NCBI GenBank assembly: GCA_013911165.1
Contig: JACETR010000021.1
Coordinates: forward strand, 1-37,540
Length of the DNA stretch: 37,540 nt
Origin: Planctomycetota bacterium
GTDB taxonomy: Bacteria > Planctomycetota > UBA8108 > UBA1146
Direction of reading: 5' to 3'
The position numbers and the translations under genes are program-made. The notes under the pieces were generated by a model. The model did no database searches, was not told the DNA's origin, and worked only from the letters and a program-made list of their open reading frames with translations. Shown here piece by piece: positions 33,449 to 37,540 of the stretch; within the stretch, counting starts at the first letter, position 1; the number at the start of each line of letters is the position of its first letter.

Positions 33449-33913
33449 CTAGCCGACCCTTCTCTCATCACTCATTTGCAGACGGTGCGCGATCAGGCGT
33501 GCCAGCCCCAGAACCATGCGATAGACCGTTCGATCTTCCATATCGAGGAGTTCCTTCATGCGGGCGATGCTGAACTTGCGCAATCGACTCGATTCAACGG
33601 CGATCACGCTGGCGCTGTGGGGCTCATCAGAAACCAGCCCCATCTCACCGAAACAACTGAGGTCGGAGAGACGGGCGAGGACCTTCGCTTCCTCTACCTG
33701 ATCCGTGAGTACCACATCGAGAACACCCTCTGCGATCACATAGAAATCGGTCGGCTCGGCACCCTCCTGGATGACCACCGTTCCCGGCTCCACTTCCACC
33801 TGCTCCGAATAACCCAACAGCGCACCGATCTCTTCAGGCTGTAAACCTTCAAAGAGCGGGACCGACGAATAACGTTCAAAGCGGGGTGCATCCACGGGCT
33901 TGTCTCTTCCCAT
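33449..33913 (-). CDS. Cyclic nucleotide-binding domain protein (degenerate phosphate site)
   Basis: A 154-residue single-domain protein of the CRP/CNBD fold. The beta-barrel runs from about 20 to 115: EVEPGTVVIQEGAEPTDFYV is typical. The phosphate-binding cassette reads FGEMGLVSDEPHSASV (88-103). The Glu of FGE (Glu90) is kept, but the usual Arg of PRxA is His99, so binding of cAMP or cGMP may be weak or altered. There is no DNA-binding HTH domain, hence not a CRP-type regulator; the short C-terminal helix (about 115-150) may be a regulatory or partner-binding tail. ATG 33913 has GAAGG upstream. It precedes the phosphodiesterase gene with essentially no gap, so the two are probably co-transcribed. 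Confidence 0.87.
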   Translation of the reverse strand: MGRDKPVDAPRFERYSSVPLFEGLQPEEIGALLGYSEQVEVEPGTVVIQEGAEPTDFYVIAEGVLDVVLTDQVEEAKVLARLSDLSCFGEMGLVSDEPHSASVIAVESSRLRKFSIARMKELLDMEDRTVYRMVLGLARLIAHRLQMSDERRVG

Positions 33914-34001
33914 TTGCCTTCAACAGCGACCCCCGACCAAAAGGTGGGGGCGGGGCATTCCATAGCATAAAGATTCATCACCGGGGAACAACAAGGCAGG
34001 C

Positions 34002-34050
34002 AAAACAGTGCCCCGGATCAACCTGCGTGGAGCAAGGCGATCCGGGGCAC
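34002..34050 (-). terminator. Terminator after the dockerin-like gene at 34073
   Basis: On the minus strand, a 12-bp stem (34008-34019 with 34039-34050, GTGCCCCGGATC/GATCCGGGGCAC) encloses a 19-base loop and is followed by TGTTTTG. The long loop and interrupted T-run make it a moderately strong candidate. It lies 22 bases past the stop of the dockerin-like gene. Confidence 0.7.
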
Positions 34051-34072
34051 CTCAGTTCAATCTCACAAGGCC

Positions 34073-35464
34073 TCAGGGGCAGGCGTTGAAACTCTCACAG
34101 GTCAGGGTGCTGTCGAGATCGACGCCACAATCGGGGTAAGGCCCCGAAGGAGCCGGACTGCCCTCACAGAAGAGGCTGCACAGCACCTGAACACCATCCG
34201 AGATGGACACGTGATTCGATTGGTCCATATCCATGGCTTTCAGACATGTAGTTGGCTCGCCCAGGAACAGGTAGGAAAGAACGCCGATCCCATCCGCCAG
34301 ATCAAGATTCGCATCCTGTGTGGCGTCTCCACGGATGAAGCGAGATCCGGTGAAGGGCACCAGTTCAAGGGAGGCATCCTGCTCCACCGCTGCCACGGAG
34401 GCACCGCCAACCACCACCACATTCTCCACGGGAGGATCGCCAACAGAGGCTCCGAAACTCAGGGTGGTCAGGGTCGGCGCCGTGTTTCCGGCAAGTGCGC
34501 CAGCCAGCAACTGGTAATCCACCTGCGCCAGTGCGGTCGGTGTTTCAAAGGTCAGGGTCCACAGGCCGGTGAAGCTGAAAACCAGACCGAGCGTTGCTCC
34601 GTTGGTCTCGAGACCCACCTCAGCAAAATCGGGAGCCACTCCCGCATCAGACGTCACCAGAACCGTCAGGGCGGTGGCTTCCATCAAGGTCGAGTCATGA
34701 CCGATCCCAAAGGAGCCTCCCTGCACTGCCGAGTACTCTCCGGTTCCACCACCAGGAAGCAGAACCTCCTGCAGGTTGATGGTTGCGCTGAAGGTTTCCG
34801 AAGCGGGGTTCGCTTCCGGGTAGTAGACCGTCGATGGTGCGTCGGCGGACAACTGGAACTCAGGGGTGAAGGGAATCAGTGACAGGTTTGCGGGTACATC
34901 GGGCAAAGGAATGGAAGCCCCATTGACGACCACCACCGAAACCACCGGCGGCTGTCCCAGGGTATCACTTTTCTGAATCGTGGCCTGTGTAGGAGCAGAA
35001 GCACCGGACAGGGGACCTTCCACCAGACTGTAACTGGCGGTCGCCAACTCGGTGGGTGTGTCGTAATTGACAAACCAGTTACCGACAAAACTGAAGACCA
35101 CTCCGGCAGAGAAGCCATCGCTGTAAAGACCGATATCGATGAAGTCCGGCTCAGCTCCGGCCGGGGAAGTCGTCGTCACCTGAGCACCGGTGGCCGACAG
35201 CAATGCCGGGTCATGGGCCACTCCAAAGGAGTATCCCTGCACATCGGATGGGGCACCGGTGCCACCTCCCGAAGTCTGTGCTTCCCAAAGGGAGACCGAG
35301 GCATCAAAACCGGCAGCGGTCGGCGCATCCGGGTTGTAGTAGACCTCTGCAGGTGCACTCACCGACAACTCCCAGACCGGATCCTGGGCCGGCAACAGCG
35401 GTGCGGCTGCCAGCAGCAGAAGACCCATGCACAGGGTACTGAAGTTTCGAAGGTTCTTTTTCAT
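34073..35464 (-). CDS. Secreted tandem-domain protein with dockerin-like pair
   Basis: A 463-residue exported protein. After a signal peptide (MKKNLRNFSTLCMGLLLLAAAPLLP) come two clearly duplicated domains (about 28-205 and 208-390). Each has a YYNP/YYPE start, a VQGYSFGVAHDPALL or VQGGSFGIGHDSTLM motif, a GVVFSF/LGLVFSF strand and a PPVxxVVVVNGAS-type end. The motif (V-Q-G-x-S-F-G-x-x-H-D) resembles the core of cohesin-like beta-sandwiches, which is inference. Two dockerin-like loops follow: RGDATQDANLDLADGIGVL and DMDQSNHVSISDGVQVL. The C-terminus is Cys-rich (DCGVDLDSTLTCESFNAC). The ATG 35464 has AAGGAG five bases upstream. It is a paralogue of the protein at 21631. Probably surface-located; function unknown. 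Confidence 0.85.
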   Translation of the reverse strand: MKKNLRNFSTLCMGLLLLAAAPLLPAQDPVWELSVSAPAEVYYNPDAPTAAGFDASVSLWEAQTSGGGTGAPSDVQGYSFGVAHDPALLSATGAQVTTTSPAGAEPDFIDIGLYSDGFSAGVVFSFVGNWFVNYDTPTELATASYSLVEGPLSGASAPTQATIQKSDTLGQPPVVSVVVVNGASIPLPDVPANLSLIPFTPEFQLSADAPSTVYYPEANPASETFSATINLQEVLLPGGGTGEYSAVQGGSFGIGHDSTLMEATALTVLVTSDAGVAPDFAEVGLETNGATLGLVFSFTGLWTLTFETPTALAQVDYQLLAGALAGNTAPTLTTLSFGASVGDPPVENVVVVGGASVAAVEQDASLELVPFTGSRFIRGDATQDANLDLADGIGVLSYLFLGEPTTCLKAMDMDQSNHVSISDGVQVLCSLFCEGSPAPSGPYPDCGVDLDSTLTCESFNACP

Positions 35465-35510
35465 CACTGCTCCTTGTACTGTCCCAAGGCTGTCAAAATC
35501 TGATTCTGTT

Positions 35511-35897
35511 TTATGAGTTCATCGAGTATTCGACGGGAACCCCCATCAAACCGCTGATCATGTACTGATCAGCGAGGGCCATCAGTTCGGAGAACATCGC
35601 CTCCCGTGACTGCCCCAACTCCATGTGGGCCTGACACCCTTCCGGCCCCCGGTAGATCTCCGTGATTCCGAAGAGGGTGTGTCCCGTATCCCCCGACTCC
35701 GGGTCGAGGGGATTGTTCAATTCCGGTCCGCGCAGGACCGCGTAGGTCAGGACCAGGGGCTCCTGGTCCCCTTCCACATGGTGTGTTTCTCTCATGAAAC
35801 CCTGATGGGTTTCAAAAAAGGTTTCCAGGCGGGCAACGTCATCATTCGGAACCCGAAAGACGATATGGAAACCGAAACAACCATTCTTGATGCTCAT
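35511..35897 (-). CDS. Small ferredoxin-fold-like protein (ABM-like), unassigned
   Basis: A 128-residue protein with no signal peptide. Its layout (FHIVFRVPNDDVARLETFFE then LTYAVLRGPELN, then TLFGITEIYRGPEGCQAHM) looks like an alpha-beta-alpha-beta dimeric barrel of the antibiotic biosynthesis monooxygenase type, where a long helix holds EGCQAHM. This is a fold-level guess only. The ATG 35897 is preceded by AGAAAGAG, and it lies 22 bases beyond the stop of the dockerin-like gene, in the same direction, so it is probably co-transcribed with it. A longer frame to 36029 overlaps that gene and looks unnatural. Downstream, the next dockerin-like gene begins about 47 bases later. Confidence 0.68.
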   Translation of the reverse strand: MSIKNGCFGFHIVFRVPNDDVARLETFFETHQGFMRETHHVEGDQEPLVLTYAVLRGPELNNPLDPESGDTGHTLFGITEIYRGPEGCQAHMELGQSREAMFSELMALADQYMISGLMGVPVEYSMNS

Positions 35898-35919
35898 CGA
35901 TACTCTTTCTTCTTCACTC

Positions 35920-37540
35920 TTACGGACACGGGGTCTCTGCGGACGGAGTCGGATCCGGCCCGGTGACCAGATCGGCAAAACTGCCGAAGGGCTCCGGCGG
36001 ATTCGGCGAGCCGCTGACAAACAGGGCATTCAAAAGGTAAATCGGATCGCCGATGTCGAGCAGGTTGTCGTCATTGACATCCAGCCTGGCCAGACACTCG
36101 GGGCCCGCTCCACCCGCAAACAGGTAATCGAGACTGGTGATCACGTCACCGATGTCGATGACGAAATCCTCATTGGTGTCCGCACGGGTGAAGGAACTGG
36201 TCGCCTGCACTTCGTAGACGGTACCGTCACTGTTTCCGGTGACCGTAATCGAACCACCTTCTATGACGATGCCACCCGGGTCTTCGATCCCGGCGATGCT
36301 GATACCTTCACCGATCTGCGTCGCCACACCATTCGCGACAGAAACCTCGATGATCTCAAGGGTGCCATCTTCCGTTTGACTCGTCAGCAGGATCGTACTG
36401 GTGCATCCGACCAGCCCATTGCTCTGCTGGCACTGTTTGGTGGTGCAGCCCTTCTGCGAGGATCCCTCACTGGGGTGAGAGAAGCTGGCATTCGGATCGA
36501 TCTCTCCGCTACCACCGTGAGCCATACCGTAAATAACGCAGGTCCCCTGATCAGAAACATATAGTTTTCCGGAATCCTCGTCGTAACCCATTCCGGCAGC
36601 ACTACCCTCGACCGCTCCCGGCAACATCGATTTGCTGCCAAAGGGCACCGGCACAAAGAGGAAGTAATCGCGGATGAACTCGCCGCTGAGAGTCATCTCG
36701 ATCAGGTGCATCTGCACTCCGGACTGGCCATTACCGATCACCAGCGAGCCGTTATTGTTATCTCCGGTACGCACGTAGGCGATACCGGTACACGGCACAC
36801 CCGCCGGGAACGGACTGGGAATGATGGCGACGGGCGCAAAGTTGGCATCGAGGGCGTAGATCTGTCCATTCGCCGAGTCGGTGCAGTAGAAACGGGCACC
36901 ATCTTCGGGAGCGGTCGGATTCGAGGTGATGTCGTAGATCTCGGTAAACTCGTACGGCACATCGATGGGCACTTCCTGCTCCACCTCACCGGCTCCGATG
37001 ACCAGGACACTCTCTTCAATGGATGAAGTTCCCCCTTGACGGCTGGCGACACCGACGTAGACATGGGTTCCCACAGGAGGATCCACATCGATGTAGTCGC
37101 GGGCTGTTCCCGGCACTGAGACCGGATCGCCGGCCACCCCGTCGGTAATACGGGTGATCTCAAAAGTATCGGGGTTATCTGCCACCGGCGATTCCCAGCT
37201 CCACTGCAGAAGCACCTCATCAAATCCGCTGGCATCGTCATCCGGAATGACGGCACTGGAGAGAGTGCCCATGGGAGCCACATAATCGGGGATGAGGGTC
37301 GAAGGATCCTCGAGGGCATCGATGGCACTCGATCCACTCAGCAACTCATCGAGGTTGCTGTACTGGTCCCCGTCGAAATCCTGACCACCATAGAAGGAGG
37401 TCACCGGAACCGCAGTCGAGGCCGCATTGATGAAGACACGCTCCCCGGGGAAGGTCTGCTGACTGGTGCCCGAAGGTGAAACCACACTGACGGTGCCATC
37501 GCCGTTGGCGTCAACACCGCTGATCACCGAGGTGGGACTG
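35920..37540 (-). CDS. Secreted dockerin-like protein, N-terminus beyond the right edge
   Basis: The frame is open to the right edge, so the start and signal peptide are missing; about 539 residues are present. An early segment GQDFDGDQYSNLDELLSG looks like a calcium-binding thrombospondin type-3-like repeat. A fibronectin-like strand pattern follows (about 75-150, LLQWSWESPVADNPD). The middle part has propeller-like blades, for example FYCTDSANGQIYALDANF and GKLYVSDQGTCVIYGM. The end has paired dockerin-like loops: RADTNEDFVIDIGDVITSL and LDVNDDNLLDIGDPIYLL. Unlike its relatives, it lacks the C-terminal Cys-rich tail and ends PSAETPCP. Probably an extracellular surface protein. Gene length and the rest of the operon lie outside the window. 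Confidence 0.85.
   Translation of the reverse strand, partial: SPTSVISGVDANGDGTVSVVSPSGTSQQTFPGERVFINAASTAVPVTSFYGGQDFDGDQYSNLDELLSGSSAIDALEDPSTLIPDYVAPMGTLSSAVIPDDDASGFDEVLLQWSWESPVADNPDTFEITRITDGVAGDPVSVPGTARDYIDVDPPVGTHVYVGVASRQGGTSSIEESVLVIGAGEVEQEVPIDVPYEFTEIYDITSNPTAPEDGARFYCTDSANGQIYALDANFAPVAIIPSPFPAGVPCTGIAYVRTGDNNNGSLVIGNGQSGVQMHLIEMTLSGEFIRDYFLFVPVPFGSKSMLPGAVEGSAAGMGYDEDSGKLYVSDQGTCVIYGMAHGGSGEIDPNASFSHPSEGSSQKGCTTKQCQQSNGLVGCTSTILLTSQTEDGTLEIIEVSVANGVATQIGEGISIAGIEDPGGIVIEGGSITVTGNSDGTVYEVQATSSFTRADTNEDFVIDIGDVITSLDYLFAGGAGPECLARLDVNDDNLLDIGDPIYLLNALFVSGSPNPPEPFGSFADLVTGPDPTPSAETPCP

Noticed and set aside
1..37540. tRNA, rRNA, CRISPR arrays, insertion sequences and prophage genes
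   Set aside because: None seen by eye; no cloverleaf-like sequence, spacer-repeat series, transposase motif or integrase motif was found, but a dedicated scan was not possible.

Overview
The window looks like chromosome of a member of the Planctomycetota or a close PVC relative. Evidence: a DUF1587/1592/1585 haem-type protein followed directly by a Tat-exported DUF1552 protein, a Tat-exported sugar isomerase-like TIM barrel, three secreted proteins with paired dockerin-like calcium loops, a sialate O-acetylesterase, moderately high GC, and frequent GTG/TTG starts supported by good Shine-Dalgarno (SD) sequences. The species cannot be named from the sequence. Genes are dense (31 called, two cut by the window edges) and no gap exceeds 300 bases. 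I saw no rRNA, tRNA, CRISPR array, transposase, integrase or prophage gene.

Layout. 1-2079 (+): the end of a cluster-9 metal-binding protein, an ABC ATPase and an ABC-3 permease, i.e. a Znu/Mnt-like importer. 2065-4113 (-): YgiQ-type radical SAM protein. 4365-5276 (+): RluA-family pseudouridine synthase. 5281-7724 (-): SRPBCC protein, RlmI-like rRNA methyltransferase and AlkB-like dioxygenase, probably one operon. 7882-11596 (+): DUF1592/DUF1552 pair. 11618-13624 (-): sialate O-acetylesterase. 13684-17658 (-): a tightly overlapping four-gene operon with an unknown membrane protein, a LolD/MacB-type ATPase, a short FtsX-type permease and a ZnuA-like lipoprotein that has lost most metal ligands. 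17769-21380 (-): M28 peptidase with PDZ domain, and glutaminyl-tRNA synthetase. 21631-22953 (+): secreted dockerin-like protein. 23016-23675 (-): endonuclease III with an incomplete iron-sulfur motif. 23774-26744 (+): LON-domain protein, two lipoproteins (one with a transglutaminase core) and a double CDGSH protein. 26800-30787 (-): a large anchored Gly/Ser/Asn-rich protein, then a redox pair (DsbD-N-like plus a thioredoxin-fold protein). 30928-31743 (+): anchored alpha/beta hydrolase. 31747-33913 (-): TIM-barrel protein, class II-type cyclic nucleotide phosphodiesterase and a cyclic nucleotide-binding-domain protein overlapping it. 34073-37540 (-): two more dockerin-like secreted proteins with a small ferredoxin-fold-like gene between them.

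The best candidate for an undescribed system is the 13684-17658 operon: export-type (FtsX/LolD) ABC parts fused in one operon to a solute-binding-protein fold whose metal ligands are mostly replaced. Second is the dockerin-like family, whose repeated upstream domain resembles an extracellular beta-sandwich. Third is the phosphodiesterase plus cyclic nucleotide-binding-domain pair, where the sensor lacks the usual phosphate-binding arginine. All functions are inferred from reading the sequence; no database search was run.
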